Shown: positions 24,696 through 35,768, numbered from the stretch's first letter. The stretch is 64,000 bases of DNA from Campanula takesimana (GCA_026119855.1 JAOWBW010000597.1:558001-622000), one strand, 5' to 3'. The notes: a model not told the origin generated them from the letters alone. Program-made: numbers and translations.

Positions 24696-27600
24696 TTAGC
24701 TTGTGGAAGTCCTTTTTAGCGGGTCCGCAACATTGTCATCAGTAGGTACTCTGCATATATTTACGTCTCCCCTATCAACGATCTCTCGAATGATATGAAA
24801 ACGCCTAAGTATGTGTTTGGATTTCTGATGTGCTCTTGGTTCTTTTGCTTGAGCAATAGCACCATTATTGTCGTAATAAAGGTCTATTGGATTAGCAATA
24901 CTAGGAACCATTTCAAGTTCAGTTATGAACTTCTTAATCCAAACAGCTTCCTTTGCAGCATCCGATGCAGCAATATACTCAGCTTCTGTTGTAGAATCAG
25001 CGGTTGTACTTTGCTTGGAACTCTTCCAGCTTACAGCTCCACCATTTAACATAAACACAAAACCCGATTGCGATCGGCTATCATCTTTGTCAGTTTGGAA
25101 GCTTGCATCTGTGTAAGCATTTACAACGAGATCATCTTCCATTCCTCCATAGACTAAAAACGAGTCTTTAGTTCTTCTCAAGTACTTAAGAATCGCTTTT
25201 ACAGCTATCCAGTGATTTTCGCCAGGGTCGGATTGATATCTACTTGTAATGCTCAAAGCATAAGATACATCCGGCCTAGTACAAATCATGGCATACATGA
25301 TGGACCCAATTGCCGAAGCATATGGAACATCATTCATTTTCTCACGCTCATCATTTGTCTTAGGACATTGAGTCTTGCTTATAGAAACTCCATGTAATAC
25401 TGGCAAGGTGCCTCTCTTAGAATTTTCCATACGGAATCTTCTAATGACCTTGTCAATGTATGTACTTTGGCTTAAACCAAGTAGCCTTCTTGATCTATCT
25501 CTATAGATCTTAATGCCAAGAATATATGCGGCTTCACCCATATCTTTCATTGCGAAGCACTTTCCTAACCAAGTCTTCACAGACTGAAGTGTAGGAATGT
25601 CGTTTCCAATGATCAATATGTCATCCACGTATAAAATAAGGAATAGCACTATGCTCCCACTAATTTTCTTGTATACACAAGGCTCATCTTCGTTTTTTAT
25701 GAAACCAAACTCTTTGACCGATTCATCAAAATGGAGATTCCAACTCCTTGAAGCTTGCTTCAATCCATAGATGGATCTTTGCAATTTGCATACCTTAGAA
25801 TCTTGTTCAAAACCTTCTGGTTGTGTCATATACACATCCTCTTGGAGTTTTCCATTCAGGAAAGCGGTTTTGACGTCCATCTGCCATATTTCATAGTCAT
25901 GATATGCGGCAATGGCAAGCAAAATTCTTATAGACTTGATCATTGCTACGGGCGAAAAGGTCTCATCATAGTCAATACCATGAACTTGCCTATAACCCTT
26001 CGCTACAAGCCTAGCTTTGTAAGTATGCACCTTCCCATCCATGTCAGTCTTCTTCTTGAAGACCCATTTGCATCCTATGGTTTTTACACCTTCGGGCGCA
26101 TCAATCAAATTCCAAACTTGATTGTCTTGCATGGATTGTAATTCGGATTCCATGGCTCCAAGCCACTTGTCCGAATCAGGAGAAGACATCGCCTCTTGGT
26201 AGGTTGACGGTTCATCATTCTCAATGATTTCTACCTCATTACTATCCGTTACGAGAAATCCATATCTCTCGGGCTCGGATCGTAACCTACTAGATCTGCG
26301 AGTTACTTGTGTATTTTGAACAGGTTCCACAACTCCTTGTGGTTCTTGTTCTTGTTCCACTATTGGTTCAATGTTATTTTCTGGGTCTCGAATTTCTTCA
26401 AGATTTATTTTACTCCCACTGATTTCTTTGGAGAGAGACTCTTTCTCTAGAAAGACACCAGTTCGGGCAACAAACACTTTGTTGTCCTCACGGTTGTAAA
26501 AGTAATATCCTCTAGTTTCCTTAGGATATCCCACGAAAATACATTTATCAGATTTGTGTGCAAGTTTGTCTGAGACAAGTCTTTTGACAAAAGCTTCACA
26601 ACCCCAAATCTTCATGAAAGACAGACAAGGCTTCTTTCCGCTCCACATCTCATATGGAGTCTTTTGAACCGATTTAGTTGGAACACGATTTAGTGTGAAA
26701 GCAGCGGTTTCTAGGGCGTAACCCCAAAAGGATATTGGAAGATCAACTTGACTCATCATTGATCGAACCATGTCTAACAAAGTTCGATTCCTCCTCTCGG
26801 ACACACCATTCCATTGTGGTGTTCCAGGTGGAGTCAATTGTGAAACTATTCCACAATTCTTTAGATGATCATCAAATTCTTGACTTAAGTATTCACCACC
26901 TTGATCTGATCGAAGTGCCTTTATACTTTTGCCAAGTTGTTTTTCTACTTCATTTTGAAATATTCTAAATATCTCAAATGCTTCACTTTTATGTTTCATT
27001 AGGTACACATACCCAAATCTACTATAATCATCAGTGAAGGTTATGAAGTATTGAAATTCTCCCATAGCATTGCTACTTAATGGTCCGCATACATCGGAAT
27101 GTATCAACCCCAATAAGTCGCTTGCCCTTTCACCCAACTTGGTAAAAGGTGTCTTAGTCATTTTTCCAAGAAGACACGACTCACAAGTATCATATGACTC
27201 TAAGTCACATGAACCCAAAAGTCCGTCCCCATGGAGTTTTGAGATACGCTTCTCATTAATATGACCGAGACGGCAATGCCACAGATAAGTATGATTTACA
27301 TCATTAGGTTTAGATTTCTTATTTACATGATAGACATTGTCATTATTTTCATTCTTGACATCCAAGATATAAAGGCCATTAAATGAATTAGCAATACCAT
27401 AAAGCACATCATTTAAATAAATAGAAAATTTCTTATTCTCAATAAGAAACTTAAAACCTTCATTATCCAAACAAGAAATTGAAATAATATTTCTGCTTAA
27501 ATCCGGAACATAATAACAATTGTTCAAAACAAGAATTAATCCGGAAGGTAAAGTGACTTCATAAGTCCCTACGGCTAATGCAGCAACTCTTGCTCCATTC

Positions 27601-28598
27601 CCCACGCGTAGATCTACTTCACCTTCTTTAAGCAGTCTCCTATTCTTTAGTCCCTGCACATTTAGACAAATGTGAGAACCACATCCGGTATCCAATACCC
27701 AAGAATCAGTGGTAGAAAGGAGAATATCTATCATATAGATACCTGAAGTCGACGCAGCCTTGCTGCCCTTCTTCTTCTTTTGCTCTTCCAAGAAATCCTT
27801 GCAATTACGTTTCCAATGACCAATTTCTTGACAATGGAAACAGATTGTATCCTTTTGTGAATCAGGTTTTGCCTCAGAAGCCTTGGAAACCTTTGCCTTG
27901 CTTATTTTGGGTTTGACAACTTTATTACCCTTTCCTTTGGCACTAGCCTTCTTCCCATCATGAACCAAGAGCACGGGAGAACCTTTCTCCACAATTTTCA
28001 TCTCTGCAGTTTTGAGCATCCCATGCAACTCAGAGAGATTCTTATCCATTCCATGCATGTTATAATTCATTACAAACTGATTATAACTTTTAGGTAATGA
28101 ATTAAGAATGAGATCCGTGGCTAGCTCCAATGGGATTGGATAGCCAAGTTTCTCAAGGTGCTCTACATAACCTTTCATTTTAAGAAAGTGAGGACTCACT
28201 TGTTGCCCTTCATTCATTTTACTAGTAGTGAATGCAACAATGGTCTTGTACCTCTCTTGCCTAGCTTGCTCTTGAAACATGGTTCTCAACTCCACGCCTA
28301 TCTCATAGGCTTCCAAATGTTCCAAACTTTGTTGGAGTTTTGAACACATAGCAGCAAGCATGAGACAACTTACATCTCTAGAATCATTACGATGTTTCTT
28401 GTAATTGTCTCTTTCTACCCTAGGGGCAGTAGGCGGTGGTTCAGCTCGGAGAGGCCCATCGAGAATGTATAACTTATCTTCTTGCCTAAGAACGATTCTT
28501 ATGCTACGGATCCAATCCATGAAGTTAGTACCATTCTCTTCGAGCTTATCCTTCTCAAGGATCGATCGCAACGACATTGATTGAGTGTTATTAGTCAT
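24696..28598 (-). CDS. Element D gag-pol polyprotein (1300 aa)
   Basis: One uninterrupted frame. Gag is about 1-250 (MTNNTQSMSLRSILEKDKLE start). The zinc knuckle CFHCQEIGHWKRNC is at 253-266. The protease active site DTG is at 303-305. Integrase HHCC spans about 440-476, followed by the core acidic residues in HSDVCGP (about 502), RSDQGGEY (about 565) and SERRNRT (about 601). RT has QMDVKTAFLNGK and YVDDILIIGND, and RNase H has YTDASFQTDKDD and STTEAEYIAASDAAKEAVW. All catalytic motifs are present. Compared with element B the last residues differ after VADPL: a small deletion near 24715 shifts the frame and replaces the usual tail of roughly 20 residues with a short one. The enzyme domains are unaffected. 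Met 28598 is chosen because it aligns with the gag start of B. Confidence 0.95.
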   Translation of the reverse strand: MTNNTQSMSLRSILEKDKLEENGTNFMDWIRSIRIVLRQEDKLYILDGPLRAEPPPTAPRVERDNYKKHRNDSRDVSCLMLAAMCSKLQQSLEHLEAYEIGVELRTMFQEQARQERYKTIVAFTTSKMNEGQQVSPHFLKMKGYVEHLEKLGYPIPLELATDLILNSLPKSYNQFVMNYNMHGMDKNLSELHGMLKTAEMKIVEKGSPVLLVHDGKKASAKGKGNKVVKPKISKAKVSKASEAKPDSQKDTICFHCQEIGHWKRNCKDFLEEQKKKKGSKAASTSGIYMIDILLSTTDSWVLDTGCGSHICLNVQGLKNRRLLKEGEVDLRVGNGARVAALAVGTYEVTLPSGLILVLNNCYYVPDLSRNIISISCLDNEGFKFLIENKKFSIYLNDVLYGIANSFNGLYILDVKNENNDNVYHVNKKSKPNDVNHTYLWHCRLGHINEKRISKLHGDGLLGSCDLESYDTCESCLLGKMTKTPFTKLGERASDLLGLIHSDVCGPLSSNAMGEFQYFITFTDDYSRFGYVYLMKHKSEAFEIFRIFQNEVEKQLGKSIKALRSDQGGEYLSQEFDDHLKNCGIVSQLTPPGTPQWNGVSERRNRTLLDMVRSMMSQVDLPISFWGYALETAAFTLNRVPTKSVQKTPYEMWSGKKPCLSFMKIWGCEAFVKRLVSDKLAHKSDKCIFVGYPKETRGYYFYNREDNKVFVARTGVFLEKESLSKEISGSKINLEEIRDPENNIEPIVEQEQEPQGVVEPVQNTQVTRRSSRLRSEPERYGFLVTDSNEVEIIENDEPSTYQEAMSSPDSDKWLGAMESELQSMQDNQVWNLIDAPEGVKTIGCKWVFKKKTDMDGKVHTYKARLVAKGYRQVHGIDYDETFSPVAMIKSIRILLAIAAYHDYEIWQMDVKTAFLNGKLQEDVYMTQPEGFEQDSKVCKLQRSIYGLKQASRSWNLHFDESVKEFGFIKNEDEPCVYKKISGSIVLFLILYVDDILIIGNDIPTLQSVKTWLGKCFAMKDMGEAAYILGIKIYRDRSRRLLGLSQSTYIDKVIRRFRMENSKRGTLPVLHGVSISKTQCPKTNDEREKMNDVPYASAIGSIMYAMICTRPDVSYALSITSRYQSDPGENHWIAVKAILKYLRRTKDSFLVYGGMEDDLVVNAYTDASFQTDKDDSRSQSGFVFMLNGGAVSWKSSKQSTTADSTTEAEYIAASDAAKEAVWIKKFITELEMVPSIANPIDLYYDNNGAIAQAKEPRAHQKSKHILRRFHIIREIVDRGDVNICRVPTDDNVADPLKRTSTS

Positions 28599-30178
28599 TA
28601 TCTACAAATATGCAAAATTTCCAAAATTTAATAAGTACCTATTTTCATTAAAGAGATAAATAATGTATTTTAAACAAAATACTCCCACTAAATTATATAA
28701 CCTTCATATACATCCAATGTATAATATAATTTAATTGGGCTAAGATTCAACTTTAATTTAACTCTTGAGTCCACGGAGGCGGACCGCTCAAAAACTAAAT
28801 TAATTAGGTAGACAATCATGTCAATCATATCTCATATGATTCTTAGATCCTTTTATGAGTTTTTTTGAGAAATCCAATTTCAAAAACATGTTTAATCTCA
28901 TCTTTTGCCTAGGCCCAAAACTGTTTTGACGCCTAATTAAGTCCAACCATTTTAAACGCATAGGAACCATTCAATTTAATGCACCTTGCGGAGGCAAGCC
29001 CACATTAAATTAATGAACCTCATCTTGCTCATACATAAATAAAATCAATGCACTTCGTGGAGGCGAACCCACATCAACATCACCCATATATAAACAAGTG
29101 TTTTAATCATGGCATGGCAAAGAAGGACTTAAAACTTTCTTTGAAGGTTCATCACATATAGCATATAACACATTTATGAGCACATAATATAAACATGTTA
29201 CACATCAAGTTTAGCCACTAAATTAATCCCATTAATTTAAGCATGATATTTATGTGTCATTAGTTTCTCTATAATTATGAGGATGAGACTAATTCAACTT
29301 TGGTTATTATCTCCAAATCAAGACAACAAGAAGTGCGGTCGAACTAAGCCATTAAGCAACCACAATCCCGCACTAATTCAAGAAACCAAGAAAGTAGTCC
29401 ATGTGGCCGAAACTAAGCAATAGATGGTCTCGATGAACGTAGGCCAATTGCATTCACAATTCCACTTGGATCTCCAATCATTGAATCAAGAACTTTGTTT
29501 CTCAATTTTAGCAATTATGAACTCTTCATAATTCTAACTTCGTTTTATCTTTGAAACTTTGATTGCGATCAATTTTGGGAAACACAATCTCGATAAACGC
29601 AGATTAGCCATCCAAAACTTGAACCAATCTAGGAATCACAAGACTAAAACAAATAGGAAAATCAAACCCCAAAATCCACACACAAACCAACTACCCAAAA
29701 TTCATTCCAGATCAGCAAGTCTGGACTGGTTCTGTTACTGGTTTTTGTTGGATTTATCGAAAAATTCCAAAATCAGATTTTGAACAAAATCAGAATATTC
29801 CATTCTGGCCTAGCGAGCGCGCGCCTGGTCCAGCGCGAGCGGGCGCCTGCAACGCGCGTGCGCCTGGTCCAGCGCGGGCGAGCGCCTGTATGGTCAGAAT
29901 GGTATAGAATTTTCAAGTTCGAAAATTTTGTCTCAAAATTATTTTTCCCCGATTATTAAAACTTTGATCTAATCAAAAATCAATAATCGAAATAATTCAA
30001 AATCCACCATAATTTTTATTGCGATTGAATCATGCGATTAAAGTTGCAAAACAATAAACCACATAAAATCACAAAACACATAAACATCATATAATCCAAT
30101 ATTCATATCATGCTTGGCACATAAACAATTTATATACACACAACATGATCCAAGTATTGAATTAATCAACATGAACGG
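28599..30178 (-). other. Element D 5' leader
   Basis: Untranslated region between PBS and gag. It is AT-rich except for a GC-rich cluster at about 29812-29892 with several GCGC/GCGCCTG modules. These are the same kind of motif found upstream of the TATA box in its LTR. No coding frame above 75 aa. Confidence 0.65.
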
Positions 30179-30191
30179 GGCTCTGATACCA
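30179..30191 (-). other. Element D primer-binding site
   Basis: The complement reads TGGTATCAGAGCC, one base from the 5' LTR. Initiator-tRNA-Met type. Confidence 0.92.
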
Positions 30192-30192
30192 C

Positions 30193-31709
30193 TGTTGGGT
30201 TTCCAAGTAACATGCGCAGCGGAATTTAGCAATTAAAATTTTAAGAAACCCAAACCCATGGATCCGTTCATATGATTAAATCAAATACAACAACATGAAT
30301 ATAGGATAAAACTAACCCTTGATGGCTATGAATTTTTTTTTCTCTTTGGTCTTGGTGGAGATCTTGAAGCTTTATCACGAACAAATCACGAACTTTGCAA
30401 GATGATAAAATTCACCCTCTAGCGGTATCCACACTTCGAACGAATATCAAAGGAACTTCTTCGATCTTGGTTGCTAGACCAATAATTGTAAAACACGCTT
30501 TCACAATTTAATAAAGAACTATATGGAATTTATTTGTGAATTATTTTGTTCCCCAATCAATGATATCTTAGAACAAAATAAAATCTCTCTCAAACTCTTT
30601 GAGACTCACAAAAGCACTAGTAAATATGGTCTGGCCGAATTGGTGTTTTTATACACAATTAAGACCTATTCCAAATAGGTAACTTGTGCCAAAAACCTTT
30701 CCTAATCGAATTAGGAAATTTCCTGTCGGCAGCACCAGGCGCCCGCCTGCAAAGGACCAGGCGCCCGCTTGAATGACCAGAAGGTCCTTGGCTTTCTGGA
30801 ATTAATTCAGGCGCCCGCCTGGTCTGACCCAAGCGCCCGCTCGGTAGACCAAACAGCCCAGAATGTTTCCAGAAATTCCTCCAAGGTCCTTTGACTCTAA
30901 ATTCCAATATAGTCCTCTTATTTAAGATTTGTTCTATTGTGTGTGACCCTCTAGGATTATACTAAGTTGGCAATGGGCTCAAACATGATCCCATAAGATA
31001 TGATTAGGTTCTAGCAAACCGTCATACCTACCCAAATAGTATAACTAGATACAAGTTCGCATTCCTTTAGAATATGTCACAATCCCTTTGTCCACGATGT
31101 CATTGAACACAAGTCATGGTCAAAGAGTCAACTTGTTGTGTTCAATACTTTCTCGATTCCGAATATGTTGATAATTCAAATGCTATTGATCCAATCAATC
31201 CATTTGAGTCCGGCCGAACATTTCATCAACATCATTCCTTCGAGGGGCCCAAGCTTGACATCTCTCCGTGGAGGGACAAATCCATTTAGCTTATTATTCT
31301 TCCCAACGAGAATCCGATTATGCCAATCATACCCTTTATAACTACCGTGTTAAGGTAGCGTTTGAATATGTCAAACACAACGTTCATCGAGTGGAAGACT
31401 ATAATAACTTCATGTCTAAGGATTCAAATGACATAACTAATATGAGATATATGTACGACATAGACCATGACATAAATCTCATACAGCGGGTCATGTCCAG
31501 TACCTTGTTCCAAACAAGTACCCATAAATCTAACATGATCATCCCATGATCATTTAGCTTTTATACTAATGCTTAACAATCACTAGGGACGGGGATTATT
31601 ATAAGTAAACATGAACAACAATAATAATAAAAACATCTCTTTATTGATATGAAATAAATGATAACAATTACAACGTTTATTAAACGTGCCTAGGGCACCA
31701 CTACCAACA
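30193..31709 (-). repeat. Element D 5' LTR
   Basis: 1517 bp, the same length as the 3' LTR and about 99% identical by eye. Confidence 0.95.
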
Positions 31710-31714
31710 ATTAA
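31710..31714. repeat. Target-site duplication of element D, right copy (ATTAA)
   Basis: Matches 23105-23109. Confidence 0.9.
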
Positions 31715-31918
31715 TAATAGTGTACGGCCGTACCCAAATGAATTGAAGCGTTCAATGTTATTTGCTCATATCAATCTACTCGAGTTCGAGAAAGCATTGG
31801 ACAACATAAGTTGACGTGGACCATGACTTATGTCCAATATGATATCGCGTGACAAAGGGATTATGATATGTTCTATAAGGTTACTTTGGGCTTTCAAAGT
31901 TATACTAATTGGGTAGTT

Positions 31919-32514
31919 ATAATGATCATTGTCCCTAGCACTTATGAAGGGCTAGCATAAGTTTAATGGATAATCATATGATGATTATAGCGCATAGGAT
32001 GCGGATTAAACTTGTGGGTACATGTTGGAGAACAAGTACTGGATAGACCCGTTATGAGATTTATGTCATGGTCAAATGTCATAATTAAATCTCATAATAT
32101 TTATATCATTTATCCTTAGACCTGAGATTACATAGTCTTCCACATGATGAACATTATGTTTGACGTACTCAAACGCTACCCCTAACCAGGTGGTTATAAA
32201 GGCTACGATTGGCATAATCGGATTCTTGTAGGGAAGAATGATAAGTCAAGATGGGATTTGTCCCTCTCTCAAGAGAGATATCTGCTTGGCCACTCGATGA
32301 GTGAGATTGATAATAGTGTATGGCCGTACCCAAATGAATTGAAGCGTTCAATGTTATTTGCTCATATCAATCTACTCGAGATCGAAAAAGCATTGGACAA
32401 CATAAGTTGACGTGGACCATGACTTATGTCCAATATGATATCGCGTGACAAAGGGATTATGATATGTTCTATAAGGTTACTTTGGGCTTTCAAAGTTATA
32501 CTAATTGGGTAGTC
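31919..32514 (+). repeat. Second copy of the 596-bp tandem duplication in solo LTR C
   Basis: Nearly identical to 22718-23109 joined to 31715-31918 (392 + 204 = 596 bp). The hexamer ATAATG sits at both breakpoints (22718, 31919 and 32515), which is microhomology consistent with slippage or unequal exchange. Confidence 0.9.
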
Positions 32515-33189
32515 ATAATGGCTTGCTAGAGTCCGCTTATGATTTACGAGGTCTTCGGACTCGTTGCCAACATAGTTTAATCCTATTGGGTCACACACGC
32601 AGAACGGATCTTGCTTGGCACGGAAAAACGAGAAAAACTGGGAAGTGGAAAAACCAGCCGTACGGATGGTTTGGACTAGCCGTACGGATAGTTTGTCCGC
32701 TGACGAGTTTTTGTCAGATTTCTTTCTGGGAAAGGAATCCTTTAACCTAATGGAATTAGGTTTCTCCCAGTATTTATTCTGTGTTCTCTTCAGCCGGAAA
32801 CTAAGCCTTAGGCATTGATTTTAGAAATCAACAAGAGTTTCTTGGAGAGAGAAAAACACATAATATACTTAGGTTATTGGGGTTTTGATTTTTGCTCATC
32901 ATCAAACCATAATAATCAAAGGGAGATTGAAGAATGGTTCTTCAACCATGTTTTTAAAGCCTAAGGATCTAGCAGTCAAATCAAGAAGCGTTCTTGAGTC
33001 CGTTCGATGTGTGGATACCGATAGAGGGTGTTTCCTTTAGCACCTCAAAGTCCGTGTTCATGGATTCGATCTTCAAGGGTATGTTTCTTTTATCTTGTAT
33101 TTAATTTAATCAACATGCACGGATCCGGGCTCTTGGGTGTTTGATTTTATCTGTTTATTCCGCTGCGCATGATGCATCAAAACCCAACA

Positions 33190-33194
33190 AGTTG
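33190..33194. repeat. Target-site duplication of element C, right copy (AGTTG)
   Basis: Matches 22606-22610. The 3' LTR of B resumes after it. Confidence 0.88.
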
Positions 33195-33991
33195 ACCATT
33201 GACCATGGCTTACGTTCAATAGACATCGTGTAACAAAGAGATTGTGTTATGTTCTAGTTTAGGAAACATTGGAGTTCAAAGTTATACTAATTGGGTAGTC
33301 ATAATGGCTTGCTAGAGTCCGCTTATGACTTACGAGGTTTGAATGGTTCGGACTCGTTGCCAACTTAGTATAATCTTATTGGGTCACACACGCAGAACGA
33401 ATAATTAAAAGGAGCGAAAAAAAACGAAGTAAAACGGGTCCTGCCTAAAGGATCCGTACGGCTGAATCTGGATGCTTCCAGAAACATCCGTACGGATGGT
33501 TTTGCCGGCAGAATCAGTTTTTAGGAAAACTCTTGTTAAACAAGAAAACCTAAGTCCTAAAGGGTTTCTGAAACCCCTTGAATATAAATACAGACTGACG
33601 GGAATTGTTCCCTAGTAGTTGATTTGATCAATTCCAAAGTCTTTCTTAGAGAAAGAAATCACACATTATATTCTTGGGTTATTGTGATTGATTAATCTCA
33701 ATTATCAAGTCACAATAATAGTTAGGAGCTTTGAAGAATCGTTCTTCAACATCGTTGATCAATCCGAAGACCTAGCAGTCAAGTTCAAGAAGGCGTTCTT
33801 GAAATCTGTTCGTTGTGTGGATCACTGGTAGAGGGCATTTGTCTTAACGCTTAATCCAAGTTTTACATAACGATCTACAAGGGTTAGTTTCCTTCATCTT
33901 GTTATTACGAATTATTGTTCATAGCGGATCTATGCTATTGGGTTTTATTCATGTCTATCTTCCACTGCGCATGATTGCACGAAACCCAACA
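33195..33991 (+). repeat. Element B 3' LTR, second part
   Basis: Continues the B LTR to ACCCAACA. It contains intact paired CCGTACGG palindromes (33454-33461 and 33488-33495) and TATAAATA (33583-33590). Confidence 0.92.
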
Positions 33992-33996
33992 GAAGG
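33992..33996. repeat. Target-site duplication of element B, right copy (GAAGG)
   Basis: Matches 15116-15120. Confidence 0.92.
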
Positions 33997-34356
33997 TTTC
34001 TAGACCTCCTCATCGACCGCCTCTCCTACTTTTACCCCATCCGGTTCACCTGCTCCAGGGAACCATGATGATGATGTTGCAATTGCTCCACCCCAGCGCC
34101 TGAAAAGGCAACCAGATTCTGAGCCAACTCTTATTTTAGTTGATGAACCCTCTGATGATGAAGTTGAAGATGTGTCTGACAATGGTTCAGAACATTCTGA
34201 TGATAATGCCGGTGATGATGTTGAAGTTGATAAGGGTATCAATTCTGATAGCCCAGTTTTTAGTGATGATAAAGTTCCTGCAACTGTTGAATAGCCTGCT
34301 GTGTCTGAGAAAGAGGTTGAAAAGGATGTGCTCGTGCCTGAGGATGAGGGTCACGG
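33997..34356 (+). pseudogene. Element X extra ORF, acidic middle segment
   Basis: After element B the ORF resumes (about 34012 on) as a Ser/Thr/Pro stretch followed by a very acidic region (VDEPSDDEVEDVSD, DDNAGDDVEVDK). One in-frame stop (TAG near 34292) is present. It ends at GHG, split by element E at 34356. The frame continues without loss at 43182 once one TSD copy is removed. The composition suggests a disordered linker. Confidence 0.7.
34352..34356. repeat. Target-site duplication of element E, left copy (CACGG)
   Basis: Matches 43177-43181. Confidence 0.9.
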
Positions 34357-35595
34357 TGTAGATACCCCGGGAAACCACGGCTTGTCTAGAGCGGTGAATT
34401 ATCCTAGGATGTCTACTTGATTTTAAGAGTCGCCACCCACGTTTTAGGGGAACGCAAGAAAACCTAAGAAAATTGCCTTTTTTATTGATTACGAAACCAA
34501 AGATTCTTGAGATGAGGGGTTCGGGGGTTAGGTGACGGAGTGGGAAGTACTTAAACACCCACTCCGCACCACTTACGCGGGTCTTGCTACTTTTGGTGTT
34601 CTAATACTAAAAAGAAAAGTCCTTCAATTATTAATGTAAGAAGTGCTAACAATTACAATGGAAAGAAAGGGGAAAATTAAAAGGAAATAAAAGAGAATTG
34701 TTTTTATTTATTAATTTATGCTAAAAGATTACATGTAACAATTATGCCAAACAATTTCATGAAGAAATGAAATGAAAATTAAAGTGGAATTTGGAATGTT
34801 GGGATGTAACCTTGGCCAAACTTCAATAGTGAAGTGGCCTTTTGGTTGTATCCCTTTTATGGAGATTGCATACACATTAAAGATGAAGAGTGTAATAAAA
34901 AGATTTTAACAAAGAGAGAAAATAAAGATAAGATTAAAAGTTTTTAAGAGAATGAACATTGTACCTTGTGCTTAAATGGGGAAGAACCAAATTGTCTATA
35001 GTGACCACTCTTTGAAAATGGATTTTATGTGTTTTAAAGTGTTTTTGATTCAAGAATACTTCCTCTCTTTCCATGGTGGAATGAAGAGGTATTTATAGGT
35101 GTTAGGGAAGTGTTTTTTGTCACAAAGATGGCCCTTCCCCGGATCAAGCCAAGGCATAATGGCCTTGGGGGTTACAAATCAGAAAAGGAGGGAAATTTGG
35201 CCAAATCTGAGATTCTGGAAGCGGGAAGCGCGCGCTTCCCACCCCCCTTATGGGAGGAGCACGCCTCCCACAAAGAAGGGCAAAGGCGTGCGCATCCCAG
35301 CTTCAGAAAATTCATATTTTAGCCCAAATGTTAACCCCGTTATGCAGTTAAGCCCCAAAACTAACGGAATTAGTCCAAAAACTTAACGAACATCACGAAA
35401 GTCAACGAAAATAAATGAAACAAAGACTCAAGGTTGACTTTGCCACTTAGTCAAATCCAAGACTAACGGAGTAAGTTAGGAACTTAACGAAAAGTAACGA
35501 AAGTTAACGAAAAGTAACAAAACTTAACAGAAAAGAGGAAGACAAAGAATGTGTATGCAATCGGGACATGAGAGGTCCAAGGCGGGGTGTCTACA
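34357..35595 (-). repeat. Element E 3' LTR
   Basis: 1239 bp, TGTAGATACC to GGTGTCTACA on the plus strand. A TATA box (complement of TATTTATA at 35090-35097) and a GC-rich block (35220-35300) lie upstream of it in element direction. Confidence 0.92.
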
Positions 35596-35768
35596 GAGCC
35601 CCTCAGTGATGTGGATTGCGAAGCAAAACGCGTCGACGAAAGAAAGACAACCGCCGAGGACATCGACAAGAGAAAACAAAGACTCAATAAAACATGAATT
35701 TGAAATTTGCGAAGGATAGGGGTACGCTCCCTGTGTGAGCTGCTTTATTGATATAGAAAGGGTATGGA

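Larger units (their letters stand above)
23110..31709 (-). mobile_element. Element D: nearly intact Ty1/copia retrotransposon
   Basis: The element is 8600 bp with two 1517-bp LTRs (23110-24626 and 30193-31709), TSD ATTAA, a PBS, a 1.6-kb leader, one open 1300-codon gag-pol frame and a PPT, all on the minus strand. By eye the LTRs differ at only about 15-20 positions (about 1%), so this is the youngest datable layer of the nest. It is inserted in solo LTR C, which lies in element B, which lies in element X. Confidence 0.95.
22611..33189 (+). mobile_element. Element C: solo copia LTR with internal 596-bp tandem duplication, split by element D
   Basis: Starts TGTTGGATATTATGCCC and ends AAAACCCAACA with TSD AGTTG on both sides. 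No PBS, coding or PPT of its own lies inside. Removing D (23110-31709 plus one TSD copy) leaves 1974 bp. A 596-bp segment is present twice in tandem: copy 1 is 22718-23109 plus 31715-31918, copy 2 is 31919-32514. The remaining 1.38 kb equals the LTR length of related element B. A solo LTR forms by recombination between the two LTRs of a full element. The LTR has paired CCGTACGG motifs (32658-32665 and 32680-32687) before a TATTTATT box near 32768. Confidence 0.85.
15121..33991 (+). mobile_element. Element B: Ty1/copia retrotransposon, full-length, carrying nested C and D
   Basis: LTRs are 15121-16491 (1371 bp) and 22036-22610 plus 33195-33991 (1372 bp). The second is split by solo LTR C. The TSD is GAAGG. 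It has an initiator-Met-type PBS, a 1.55-kb leader, gag-pol on the plus strand and a PPT. Without the nested DNA it is about 8.3 kb. Coding damage is light (two stops and one frameshifting deletion). Pol is closely related to the intact polyprotein of element D, so B, C and D are members of one copia lineage that inserted into each other. Confidence 0.93.

Noticed and set aside
16493..30191. tRNA-like TGGTATCAGAGCC sequences.
   Set aside because: They are primer-binding sites next to LTRs. No tRNA cloverleaf is present.
23576..30907. Paired small ORFs (82, 67 and 93 aa) at 23576/30659, 24055/31138 and 24185/31268.
   Set aside because: They are the same chance frames in the two LTR copies of element D.
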